Below, one piece after another: positions 26,901-34,200 of a DNA stretch of 64,000 bases; the first letter of the stretch is position 1, and every line of letters starts with the position of its first letter. The notes under the pieces are model-generated. The model ran no database searches. It saw nothing but the letters and a program-made list of their open reading frames with translations, and was not told where the DNA came from. Position numbers and translations under genes: made by a program. Source of the DNA: Fibrella aestuarina BUZ 2 (GTDB lineage Bacteria; Bacteroidota; Bacteroidia; Cytophagales; Spirosomataceae); NCBI RefSeq assembly GCF_000331105.1, contig NC_020054.1, positions 4,866,555-4,930,554 on the forward strand, in the 5' to 3' direction.

Positions 26901-27284
26901 AAACCATGTCACATCGCCTCCACTCTTTCTAGTTGAAGACTCTATAAAATCTTCCGGTGTTATAATGATCCATTTCGCTAGTTCTTTTCCGTTTTTTTCA
27001 ATAGCAGAAATTAGAGAATGTTTAATATCGGCCCGGTGTTCATTTGAAAGTGGAGAAGGATAGAATTTATATTGGTAACCAATAATTTTATTTGAATCTT
27101 TGTGATCCTCTTCATAACTATCTAATCCCCTGTAATCCCCAGCAGCATCACTGAAAAGCGTAATGTGCCGATTATTTCGCTTAGCTTCTTGATACAGTAG
27201 CAAATCTATAATTTGAGCGAATTCCTTCCCCCCCACTGTCCCTTTTGGCAGTATTTGATATAACGATTTTATCTGCACTAGCAT
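23973..27284 (-). CDS. NACHT-domain NTPase with nuclease-like N-terminus
   Basis: 1103 residues from ATG 27284; a TTG at 27299 is an alternative. Positions are counted from the longer start. The N-terminus (VGGKEFAQIIDLLL, Asp51, GYQYKFY at 74-80) resembles a PD-(D/E)xK nuclease core. The NACHT NTPase has Walker A GSPGSGKST (258-266) and Walker B ILLFDGVDEL (345-354), followed by TSRF and a KNPLMLTIIAL region typical of NACHT proteins. The C-terminal 500 residues are AT-rich and unrecognised, probably the sensor. Bacterial NACHT proteins are known anti-phage NLR-like sensors. A short open frame at 27181-27381 in another phase overlaps the start and is probably not a gene. Confidence 0.85.
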   Translation of the reverse strand: MLVQIKSLYQILPKGTVGGKEFAQIIDLLLYQEAKRNNRHITLFSDAAGDYRGLDSYEEDHKDSNKIIGYQYKFYPSPLSNEHRADIKHSLISAIEKNGKELAKWIIITPEDFIESSTRKSGGDVTWFNTLSNAANKVKIEHWGHKQILSLFLQSSSLCMFYYPDLVPDKITLKKTIQEVKARYDRALVVMHSLIEFVGMSVYKHEATRGVPMQHIYIPLELSYEENNQSDDLNLTINPIELIEPGKISVILGSPGSGKSTLQKFLALSGSYKPLQNRYGTKPHKRISILITLRRYANELKTRQNLPIIEYIIEIIKGELSLVDVDLNFIEYYLETGQAILLFDGVDELPDSNYKYIIRDRIKTLITVYPRNTVVITSRFIGYESIFKSTSVEINHYKLVDLRLPDIERFINDWYTCRIDNVLYRQQNINDLIRIVREDNSGAIRNLAKNPLMLTIIALVHRIDAVLPDERVVLYQKCTETLLNTWHVWKFRDSVGIKRGKVDRNNKRRLESLAYWMQIRFIKMETASRTVVNYDDLVSFLTDYIKSNEKTEDADLIAEDFVEFIKSRAGILIEVGDGLYSFIHLTFQEYLASSHLRTINESAGVSGIWDSIKDNISKPYWHEVIRLLVAQLKSDETKNIIIGNIISTLTEVKYGIDVILLLAGLLVDKIEINDNIIPVITKLIVQSFLVDVDANSFNVLLDSVDKWINNNENSIQILTQVLNDIENASLTEKERIRLALLRMRLSRYHKISLSSLPVYVSDFRSRYIYNLFFQNDKFDHFEKIQGSLNEIFNVQKLLMHSFPQRNMSNVVLELFAHSLPTELSAAKLFEFQLCAFANPDDSFIDYNANIFYYNSTGDKDIQAWLDNKYTIEEGYDISVVNLQNLNVCRRIKRSIFRGQNVVKTLARQLIVSGSSEIVRRTVFLNPSFDLEVRRDIDKHVLVIGNGFLAEAICDIFKLHPRYFWYEALLSAIGRNIIKKYEYWQPSFWEYIGNEIELENCSDAVYYFAAILLLIDTWLYMTGFYDFCNQSKFDKIVLLTKDAEFPALKIAHCIRNVMRQDVGVSKLKDLVYDGTAECRMIFERAGWIINKNSRSSEFDLPIYF

Positions 27285-27591
27285 ATTTGCTGATCTCAAC
27301 CATGTTAGGTGGCAATATAATCATTCGGCCATAAATACCTCTGACATATGCAATCCCTTCCTCATAACCTGCGGCATACATGTTATGAGCTATTGATTGT
27401 AGATAAGACTTTAAAGTCTGACTATGACAAGAAAAAGGGCTTCACGAATAAATTCACGGGTCAATAATGAATTGCCTATGGGTTAGTCATTTCACTCAAT
27501 TTACAATGTTGGGTATCATGCGTGACCATACAAGCAAATCATGGCATTGCTTACAATATGTTCATATAATAACGATAACAAATATGCCTCA

Positions 27592-27618
27592 ATAGCAATT
27601 ATTATCATAAATTGCTAT
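27592..27618. promoter_or_regulatory. Dyad operator candidate, site 2
   Basis: Arms ATAGCAATT and AATTGCTAT with a 9-base spacer, identical in arms and spacing to 18373-18399. It lies 38 bases before the ATG of the phage head gene. The downstream context CATTATTTATTCCG is also similar to site 1. Confidence 0.65.
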
Positions 27619-27655
27619 CATTTACTACGATCATTATTTATTCCGTCGTTACGTT

Positions 27656-29419
27656 ATGACGCCTGTGCAGCAGCAACAGCTCTACGCCCAGCTGGTAGCG
27701 CCCTTCGACCAACAGTGCCGTGTCGCCCGCCGCCTTGTGCAGCAGGCCATGACGGCTATGCTCGACCGGCTGATCACCGTACTGGAGAGTGGCAAATCGA
27801 TCGACGACGTACTGCTGCTGTTACCGGGCCTGATTACCGACGAAGCGCATCAGACCTTACTCAATACGCTTTATCTACGAGGCGGGATCGCGGCGAGCCT
27901 GCAACCCGAACCAACCATCGAGGCGGTCCGCCGCTGCGGTGCCAAGGCCGCCGCGATACCCGGCATGAAACGAGCGAAGGAACCCCAACCGCCCGCCAGC
28001 CTGCGCCTGCGCCTGTTGAGCCTGGTCCGTGATCTGACGGGGGCCGGTCGGGTTGTCAAGCTCACGAACCGCACCCGTAATCTGGTAGCCAACGCCCTGG
28101 CGGTGGCCGCCGATCTGGGGTCAACGACCCGCTCAATCATTCGTCGGCTGCGGGGTGTGCTACTGGAGCCGAACCGCGTCAGCCGCATTGCCCAGACCGA
28201 AACGCTTCGGGGCTGGAATGCCGGCAGTGAGTGGCTGGCTGAAACGCGGGGCAAAACGACCAAGCGCTGGCTTCCGGTACTCGACGGCCGCACCCGCGAT
28301 GCCCACGCGCTTATGGCCTCACAGCCCCCGATCAAGATCCGTGATCTGTTCGTCGTTGGCGGCATGGTGATGCGCTACCCCGGTGATCCGGCGGGCGGCG
28401 CCAAGAACGTCATTAATTGTTTTTTACCGCACGAGCGCACCTTTGTTGACAAAAAGCGTATCAAAAAAGTCTTCCGGAGCTGGTACGAGGGCGATATCGT
28501 CACCATTTATACCTCCGGCAAACGCCAGTTCACCTGTACCCCGAATCATCCCATATTGACCACGGACGGTTGGGTTAAGGCGGGCGAGTTGACAAAGGCG
28601 CACAAGCTGGTCAAGAGCGGCTTCGGTCAACGGGTTACCACGGGTGATCTTGACGTAAAGCACCAGCCAGCCACGTTCCAAGAGATATTTGAGTCGGCGC
28701 TTATAACAGGGGTACGAGTGGGGGTTGGTGGTCTGCATATGAATTTCTATGGCGACATGCCCACAGGCGATGTCGATGTTATAGACACCAGCGGCTTGCT
28801 GGGGCGTCGTTGGCAACCCTCGTTCGTTCAGGTAGTCGGTAACCTGATCCTCAAAAGCGCCGATGAAATAGTATCCGCCCTGTCGAGCCATAGCCCGATT
28901 AGCCGCAATAGCTCGTTTTCGCGCTGGCGCCAATCGGCGCATGCCTTCGTTCGCTTTGGCAACGACCTGAAGCAACTCTTCGTCAGTCGCCTTTTGAAAT
29001 CGAGTCACATTCGCCTCGCTGGCGTTGCGGCGCTGGACCCCGTTGTATCTCAAAATGCGGGCAATGACATTTCGATCGACGCCGTATTGGCTAGCCAGCG
29101 CCAACTCGCTCGTACCCGCTCGATAATGCGCCACTATCTGAGAATCGGGAAGAATGATTCGAGGGGCCTTGCCCCGGTTAGTACGGGTATCGATTCCATG
29201 TTGCCGCAAGGTTCGCCAGATAGTCATACCGCCGACCCCGTACTTGTCGGCGATCTTAGATATGGTAACGTTGGCCCGATACAGAGCGATCATATCGTCA
29301 ATTTGCGTTGGCGTCCAGATTATTCGGGTCATGTCTACACGTTAGAAACAGAAGATGGCCTTTATGATATTAACACGTATGTAGCCCGTAACTGTCGTTG
29401 CATGGTCTACTACCAGTGA
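27656..29419 (+). CDS. Phage Mu gpF-like minor head protein interrupted by an intein
   Basis: 587 codons, one open frame. Residues 1-254 and 580-587 form a Mu gpF/SPP1 gp7-like head-morphogenesis protein (RIAQTETLRGWNAG, then W.PVLDGRTRDAH, YPGDPAGGAKNVIN, and CRCMVYYQ after splicing). The usual iNCRC motif at the end of this family is split exactly between N254 and the C of CRC, so removal of residues 255-579 restores it. The spliced protein would be 262 residues. No other capsid, portal or terminase gene lies nearby, so it is an orphan phage gene between the NACHT gene and cassette C. The dyad at 27592 lies just upstream. Confidence 0.85.
   Translation: MTPVQQQQLYAQLVAPFDQQCRVARRLVQQAMTAMLDRLITVLESGKSIDDVLLLLPGLITDEAHQTLLNTLYLRGGIAASLQPEPTIEAVRRCGAKAAAIPGMKRAKEPQPPASLRLRLLSLVRDLTGAGRVVKLTNRTRNLVANALAVAADLGSTTRSIIRRLRGVLLEPNRVSRIAQTETLRGWNAGSEWLAETRGKTTKRWLPVLDGRTRDAHALMASQPPIKIRDLFVVGGMVMRYPGDPAGGAKNVINCFLPHERTFVDKKRIKKVFRSWYEGDIVTIYTSGKRQFTCTPNHPILTTDGWVKAGELTKAHKLVKSGFGQRVTTGDLDVKHQPATFQEIFESALITGVRVGVGGLHMNFYGDMPTGDVDVIDTSGLLGRRWQPSFVQVVGNLILKSADEIVSALSSHSPISRNSSFSRWRQSAHAFVRFGNDLKQLFVSRLLKSSHIRLAGVAALDPVVSQNAGNDISIDAVLASQRQLARTRSIMRHYLRIGKNDSRGLAPVSTGIDSMLPQGSPDSHTADPVLVGDLRYGNVGPIQSDHIVNLRWRPDYSGHVYTLETEDGLYDINTYVARNCRCMVYYQ
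28418..29392 (+). other. Intein (325 residues) within head protein
   Basis: Residues 255-579 of the head ORF. The first residue is Cys (CFLPHERTF), as in block A. Block B is FTCTPNHPILT at 292-302, with the TxxH pattern T295/H298. The C-terminal splicing region GHVYTLETEDGLYDINTYVARN is followed by Cys+1. The last residue is Asn; the penultimate one is Arg in place of the common His, which is seen in some functional inteins. About 240 residues between the splicing blocks resemble no DOD or HNH nuclease in this frame. That DNA encodes the antisense nuclease ORF instead. Splicing itself is inferred. Confidence 0.8.
28424..29332 (-). CDS. Antisense Vsr-like (EDxHD) homing endonuclease ORF inside intein
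   Basis: 302 codons on the strand opposite the head gene. Residues 1-50 and 60-100 form two HTH units (TISKIADKYGVGGMTIWRTL and ELALASQYGVDRNVIARIL). The nuclease core follows: Glu161 (FEDQV), NIDIACGHVAIEIH at 185-198 and a helix KRRLKYLLERGWLVLYVKI, the layout of Vsr-like/EDxHD homing endonucleases known from phages and from split-intein loci. The C-terminal RGQYGMIRGTGEL also looks family-like. The ORF begins 20 codons inside the intein 3' end and stops two codons after its Cys1, so it lies wholly within the intein. The two frames are in exact codon register. Confidence 0.75.
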   Translation of the reverse strand: MTRIIWTPTQIDDMIALYRANVTISKIADKYGVGGMTIWRTLRQHGIDTRTNRGKAPRIILPDSQIVAHYRAGTSELALASQYGVDRNVIARILRYNGVQRRNASEANVTRFQKATDEELLQVVAKANEGMRRLAPARKRAIAANRAMARQGGYYFIGAFEDQVTDYLNERGLPTTPQQAAGVYNIDIACGHVAIEIHMQTTNPHSYPCYKRRLKYLLERGWLVLYVKITRGNPLTEAALDQLVRLCQLARLNPTVRGQYGMIRGTGELAFAGGINGDDIALVPAPEDFFDTLFVNKGALVR

Positions 29420-29428
29420 CTCAATAGC

Positions 29429-29465
29429 ATCCTTCCGTCCACCCCTAGCGAGTAGACGGAAGGAT
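29429..29465 (+). terminator. Rho-independent-type terminator after head gene
   Basis: An 11-bp perfect stem (ATCCTTCCGTC and its complement) around a 15-base loop, followed by TTGTTT. It lies 10 bases after the head gene stop and between convergent genes, so it may serve both strands. Confidence 0.6.
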
Positions 29466-29469
29466 TTGT

Positions 29470-29715
29470 TTAAAACAGATACGCTGACAGGGAGTCTATC
29501 AACTGTTGACGATCTTCGATGTCATGTTCTTTGTTTGGGGGTTTTGGGGGCTCCTCGTCAATATCGACGCCCCAGTCGTCTAAATCCGCATCGAAGTCGT
29601 CGATGTTGACCTCGGGAGGAGTGAACTCTAACGGTTTGATGTCAAAATCTTTAAACTGCTTACTCGCTAACAACACGCCTGGCATGTCGGGAGCCTGCTG
29701 TACGACGTACACCAT
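29470..29715 (-). CDS. Acidic small protein (cassette C)
   Basis: 81 residues from ATG 29715 (MVYVVQQAPDMPGVLLAS). The frame is open to 29862, but that part overlaps the preceding HTH gene and is not conserved. It is a paralogue of 22863-23126, with the same opening, the D.DLDDWG core and the L.DSLSAYLF ending. It is very acidic. It is the third gene of cassette C, 14 bases after the HTH stop. The conservation of this protein in two otherwise diverged cassettes argues that it is a functional part of the module. Confidence 0.65.
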   Translation of the reverse strand: MVYVVQQAPDMPGVLLASKQFKDFDIKPLEFTPPEVNIDDFDADLDDWGVDIDEEPPKPPNKEHDIEDRQQLIDSLSAYLF

Positions 29716-29729
29716 GTCCTGACTTGGCC

Positions 29730-30383
29730 TTACACCGTCTGATTGTAAGCGTGCAACAGCGCAATGAACTGAGGATGCCCCAGAATCGAGGCCAGTTGAG
29801 CCGACGAGGTGTAGAACCGCTCGCAGAGATAAAGCAGCTCGTCCCAGTAGTCGTCCCACCACTGCGACTGGTTCTCGCCCAGATAGGATACAAATTCGCG
29901 GTGGAGGTGGATCGCTAACGCCACGTCCGGGTGCTGAATCAGCTCGCCCTGCTCGTCGTAGATGAGGTTGGCGTCGTCTTCCAGGGCGGGGTAGACTTCT
30001 TCGCGCAAATACCAGCGCAGCCGCCCCAGTTGCAGCTCGAAGCCTGTTCCCGTAAGTGGCGTCGGTTCGTGGTCGTGTAGTACGCTATCTCGCAGGGGCC
30101 CACCGATGCCCCGCAGCAGGTAGTCGGCATCCACCTGCGGGTAGGCGTTTAGTAGCCACTCCACTAACGTAATGGCGGGTTTCTGCTTACCGGAGCGTAT
30201 ATAACTCAGGGTGGGCTCGGCAATGCCCGCGCCTTTAGCCACAGCGTAGCCCGTCAGGCCTAAGGTCTGCATGACGGCTAAGAAGCGGTGGTTGAGGTCG
30301 CCCCGTTGGGCGGGTTGGGGAGCCGTTGGCTCATGGAGGCTTGGCACAATGGGCCAGGCATCGTAAATTTGCACCGTACTCAT
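29730..30383 (-). CDS. HTH regulator, long form (cassette C)
   Basis: 217 residues from ATG 30383, nearly the same protein as 15439-16092: MSTVQIYDAWPIVPSL, the XRE-type HTH (LGLTGYAVAKGAGIAEPTLSYI) and the acidic, aromatic C-terminal domain ending in ASILGHPQFIALLHAYN. DNA identity to copy A is high over the whole gene, so the copies are a recent duplication or are kept alike by gene conversion. Differences cluster in the HTH recognition region and the loop before the C-terminal domain, so DNA specificity may have shifted slightly. Confidence 0.75.
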   Translation of the reverse strand: MSTVQIYDAWPIVPSLHEPTAPQPAQRGDLNHRFLAVMQTLGLTGYAVAKGAGIAEPTLSYIRSGKQKPAITLVEWLLNAYPQVDADYLLRGIGGPLRDSVLHDHEPTPLTGTGFELQLGRLRWYLREEVYPALEDDANLIYDEQGELIQHPDVALAIHLHREFVSYLGENQSQWWDDYWDELLYLCERFYTSSAQLASILGHPQFIALLHAYNQTV

Positions 30384-30412
30384 AATTCTGAGAGGTTTTG
30401 TGTAGTACATCC

Positions 30413-30449
30413 CCCCTCCGCTGGTTCCGCCAAGAATGAAGCGTTGGGG
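30413..30449 (-). promoter_or_regulatory. Conserved leader hairpin, cassette C
   Basis: Four C:G pairs, a two-base internal loop and CGCT/AGCG, as in cassettes A and B. The transcript side begins right after the -7 region. Confidence 0.55.
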
Positions 30450-30472
30450 TTTTTTATTGTCATATGACAGTA

Positions 30473-30512
30473 CAAATATAACGAAGGTTGATAATATATG
30501 TTCAACCTTCGT
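30473..30512 (-). promoter_or_regulatory. Promoter and operator, cassette C HTH gene
   Basis: The -7 box TATATTTG (30473-30480 complement) is followed by a palindrome GTCATATGAC (30460-30469). Upstream and overlapping the -33 region is an 11-bp perfect inverted repeat, ACGAAGGTTGA / TCAACCTTCGT (30481-30491 and 30502-30512), with a 10-base spacer. Either dyad could bind the cassette regulators; the longer one could also terminate xre C transcription. Confidence 0.5.
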
Positions 30513-30526
30513 GGCAAATTTTTTTG

Positions 30527-30748
30527 CTACAGCTTTAGTGTCATCTCAACTGAGCAACCGGCCGCATTCAAAATTCGCTGTAACGTACTAATTGTAGGAT
30601 TCATTCGGCCACTTTCAAGTCTGGCTAGCCTTTTCTCGTCCATCTCGAGAATATCTGCTAGTTCTTTCTGAGTGAGCCCTTTTGTTCTCCGTGCCTCACG
30701 AATCAGTGAGCCAACTTGCTGCTTAATGTCGTCTGAGTGGGGTGTCAT
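30527..30748 (-). CDS. XRE-family HTH regulator (cassette C)
   Basis: 73 residues: SDDIKQQVGSLIREARRTKG, then the HTH LTQKELADILEMDEKRLARLE. It is closely related to xre A (the first 20 residues are nearly identical). It is first in cassette C, 144 bases before the HTH long-form start, with its own TATCTTTG box. The 1981-residue NTPase gene ends 465 bases upstream on the same strand. Confidence 0.85.
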   Translation of the reverse strand: MTPHSDDIKQQVGSLIREARRTKGLTQKELADILEMDEKRLARLESGRMNPTISTLQRILNAAGCSVEMTLKL

Positions 30749-31213
30749 TTGTATATGGTCCCGAGGTGCGAATGCACGTGCGATGGGTTTCAGGCAAAGA
30801 TAAAAATGCCTAACAAAGTAAGGTGCTTAGTTCGATACGTTTCCTCTAAATGCCGCCCTAAAGGAGGCTGAGCGCGGCTTTTTATTTTTCATAAGTGTGC
30901 TACCAATACCACCTAATCTTCTACAACTTTTATGGTTTATTGTTGCGCAGGTTACCAGTATTCTGTTATATGGCCGCAACTATCCAATTCACACTGTAAA
31001 AGGTGACTGATAAGTTCAGAAGGTTGTGCCTGTCAGCGATTCGCCATCACCACCGACTAGGTCTTGCAAGTACATAATAGCGGCTGAAAACTGACGTTTA
31101 TTGAAATTAATCGATTACCTAGGGGAGCAGATTCATTATAATGCAGTATGAGTTTTCACAGAATTATTATAAAAATTTAAATTATTTAGAAGATCATGCG
31201 ATTTTATCAAGAA
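30749..31213. other. Intergenic between giant NTPase and cassette C
   Basis: 465 bases without a gene. On the minus strand it holds the xre C -7 box (TATCTTTG, complement of 30795-30802) and the outer repeat block at 30895-30923 shared with 14916-14944. Nothing else was recognised in 30924-31213. Confidence 0.45.
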
Positions 31214-34200
31214 TCATGGCTCAATAATTCTTGAAACGTTTAGGAGTTCATAAAACTGTATTACATCCTCTTTGTCTTTATAAGACTCTGTAAGTGTATG
31301 CTCAACACGTAAAATGAAGCCCAATTTCAAACTACAAGAAGTCAAGTGATCATCTAAAAACTGACTATCTATTTCAAGTATCTGGCCATGTGGCTCAGGA
31401 AGATAAAAATTTCTGCGTTCTGAAATGCCTTCAGTCCAATCATACGACCGAGCAACGACTTGGTTGTCTAACGAATAATGAATGGAATCATCCGCAATGG
31501 TAAGATTAGTGTCTCCTTTTAAATTAAAGAACAGGCCGAATGGGAATGGGTTGTGACGATAGGGCTGAAACATGTTGATGACATGATGTCGAAATCGACC
31601 AACCAAGGGGGCTACGACCATATCCTTTATTTCTGTAAGTTTATCGTCATTGAGTGAATCTTCATGATTTGATTCAAGATAACTGAGGGGTCGTGCTTCT
31701 GTTACGGATGAAAAGATATTGGGCCCATAAACAAAATGACATATATTGTCAATTTCCTCGGCTGATGGCAAATCGGGACCATATACACGGTAAGCAAAAG
31801 GCACTAAAGTCACACGCGTTTCCAACGGCTCAATCCATCCAGAAGCTGGTTTAAGTGGCCCATCTAGTGCAATAACTCGATTCTCGTTTACTGAATTAAT
31901 AATTATTTTTATTTGCTCAAGTATGCCTGATTTGGATGTGTCCAATGGCTTAGGATGAGAGCTATTTTTAGCTAACTTTTGTTGACCTATAGGCCACCAA
32001 TCAGGGCAACGTTGTTGTTGCAATTTCCATAGAGACAAATCAATAGGAATCGTCTGATAAGAAAAATCGAAATATCGCCAATTTGCTAATAATTTCAATT
32101 TGTATAATTCTTGGGTACGTAATAAAAAGGCCGATCTATACACTTCTGTAGCAAGTGAGGCCATGCCGGTCAGTATCATATTATCGCTTCTGTGGCCAAG
32201 AAAATCGACAAACGCCTGTATGTCTGCATTTATATTATACGTAGCAAGAAGTCCATCAACAATATATGACCAGAAACGCCAGAAAATTCCGTTGAATTTT
32301 TTCTCAGCTATGTCTGCGCCATTACTGTACACTGGGGGCAAAAACCTACCAGAGAGCTTTTTGAAGTTAGCACCCATTTCGTAATCGGGTGGGACAATGA
32401 ACGGAGGGCGGCGTTTAATATTAACGCGAAATGATGAATCGCCTACAAGTCGAGCGAGTTCCCTTAATAATTCTTCTGATGCAATGGTAGTGTACTGCAT
32501 TGCATCATTTATTGCTTTTACACTAATGAAGCTGAAATCAGCCCCCTGAACTTGTGCATATTTTAGGATTGGAAGCAAGCCATTAGCAATTACTGTCTCG
32601 AGCGTCTGTGCTGAGAGCCATGAGAGCCACCTTTCGTAAACAGTTAGAGTTGGTAAAGTCTCCCGAATAAGCATGGCTAAAGACGATGCTACCCGTTCAC
32701 GGGTGATAGTGCTTACCCACAATTGCCGAGCAAGTAACAGGTCAATCTCATCCCGCTCTGGTGCGTCAATCCAAGTACTCGTTGGTAATTCCAAATCTGC
32801 CATTAACTCCTCAGTGGCCTGCAAACTTGCTTCGGTTATATCCTCAGCCATTTGAAGATCACCCATGAATATGAAGAATTCGATGCCTTTTGGAAATGGG
32901 ACAAAATAATCGTTCAGTCCCTTTTTACGATAGCCATTGTCTTGAACACTTCTTCGAAAAAATTCCAAATAACGACTCGGGAAATCCTCTTTCACTCGTT
33001 GCCAACGCTGATGGATTGCGGTTCGATCAGATGAATTGTAAGGGTCCCACTCTGTGTATTCGTGCTGGGCGTATACTAAGCATTGAAAAGCAAATTCTTC
33101 GTCAAACTCATAGGCTAACTCGTAAATCGCATCGTAAAATTTACGATCCTGTTCATCCCAGCCCCGACTTATTACTAAATCAGCCAGTATGACATACAAC
33201 TCTCTACGATTTTGATCTGGCTTAGCAATCCAATGCTTAGCCCATTCGCTAATTACTGACCGTGATCGATAAACTGATTGCCCTTCCCATTCCTGCAAAT
33301 AACTTTGAATACTTTTGGGCGGAACCGAATCATAATCAAACGTTTTTTCCTCAGAAGTATATGAAGAGGGGATTTTTTCGACTTCTTGTCGAGGCCCTAA
33401 CGCTTGTTGTAAATAATTCAAAGCTTGACTAGCACAATGGTCTGTTGCAGCCCGCTTACTGAGGGTGTAATAAGAGGTATTATCTACTGCTGTAGCAACA
33501 AGCCAAAGTGCTTGTGGACTATCAAGCTGAGACCATTCTACTAAACTATTCCAACTACTTTCTGCTAGGTCAAATTTTTCGTCAACAAGCATTTGGTAAT
33601 AGAATCGCCGTAGAGCAGCTACGTCTATTTCTCCTAGTAGTTCATGATAGTCATGAATTAGAGTTCGTGTTTCATCTCCATCTGTAAAGTCGCCTACCCA
33701 TGTAGCTAGTGGAGCCAGCCTGTGCATCCACTCAATGGCGCGGTGCGAACCAGCCCTAAAACAGACACCAACGCTACGCAATACATTGTAAATCGTCAAA
33801 TCTTTGTGGTAACCATATCCTAGCAGGTTATTAGCAGCAAGACGGGCAAAAGAAATTACTCGTTCACCGTCATTATGAAGCAAAGCAAGTTCAGCCAATG
33901 CTACATACCGTTTCGACCGATCAGAGAAAGTAGCTATCTCATGACGCCAAGCATCTAACTCTCTACCGACAAATCCTTCGTAAGCAGCTTGGTCAAGTAT
34001 AGTAATACGTTGCTTAAGCAAGAAATGTAGCAGCGACTCTTCAGAAATAAATAGTGAATTTAACAATACATGTAAATCAGTATTCGCAATAATGCGATTT
34101 CCTGTCGTTAGGCAATTAATACATAAACAGTTCCATATTATTTCAGCGGCTGCTTTTGTGAAGCTTTGGCCAATTGGATACTGTTTGGGGTCGTTTTCCC

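Larger units (their letters stand above)
29730..30923 (-). repeat. Inverted-repeat unit C (XRE/HTH cassette)
   Basis: Opposite-orientation counterpart of 14916-16092, with the same gene order, leader hairpin, -7 boxes and outer 29-base block (30895-30923). Recombination between the two units would invert the intervening 13.6 kb. Confidence 0.7.

Noticed and set aside
27181..27381. Short frame overlapping the NACHT start
   Set aside because: 66 codons, overlaps the NACHT N-terminus in another phase; the NACHT frame has the domain evidence.
27871..28365. 164-codon frame antisense to the N-extein of the head gene
   Set aside because: Unlike the nuclease ORF inside the intein it shows no HTH or catalytic pattern; low-complexity Arg-rich shadow.
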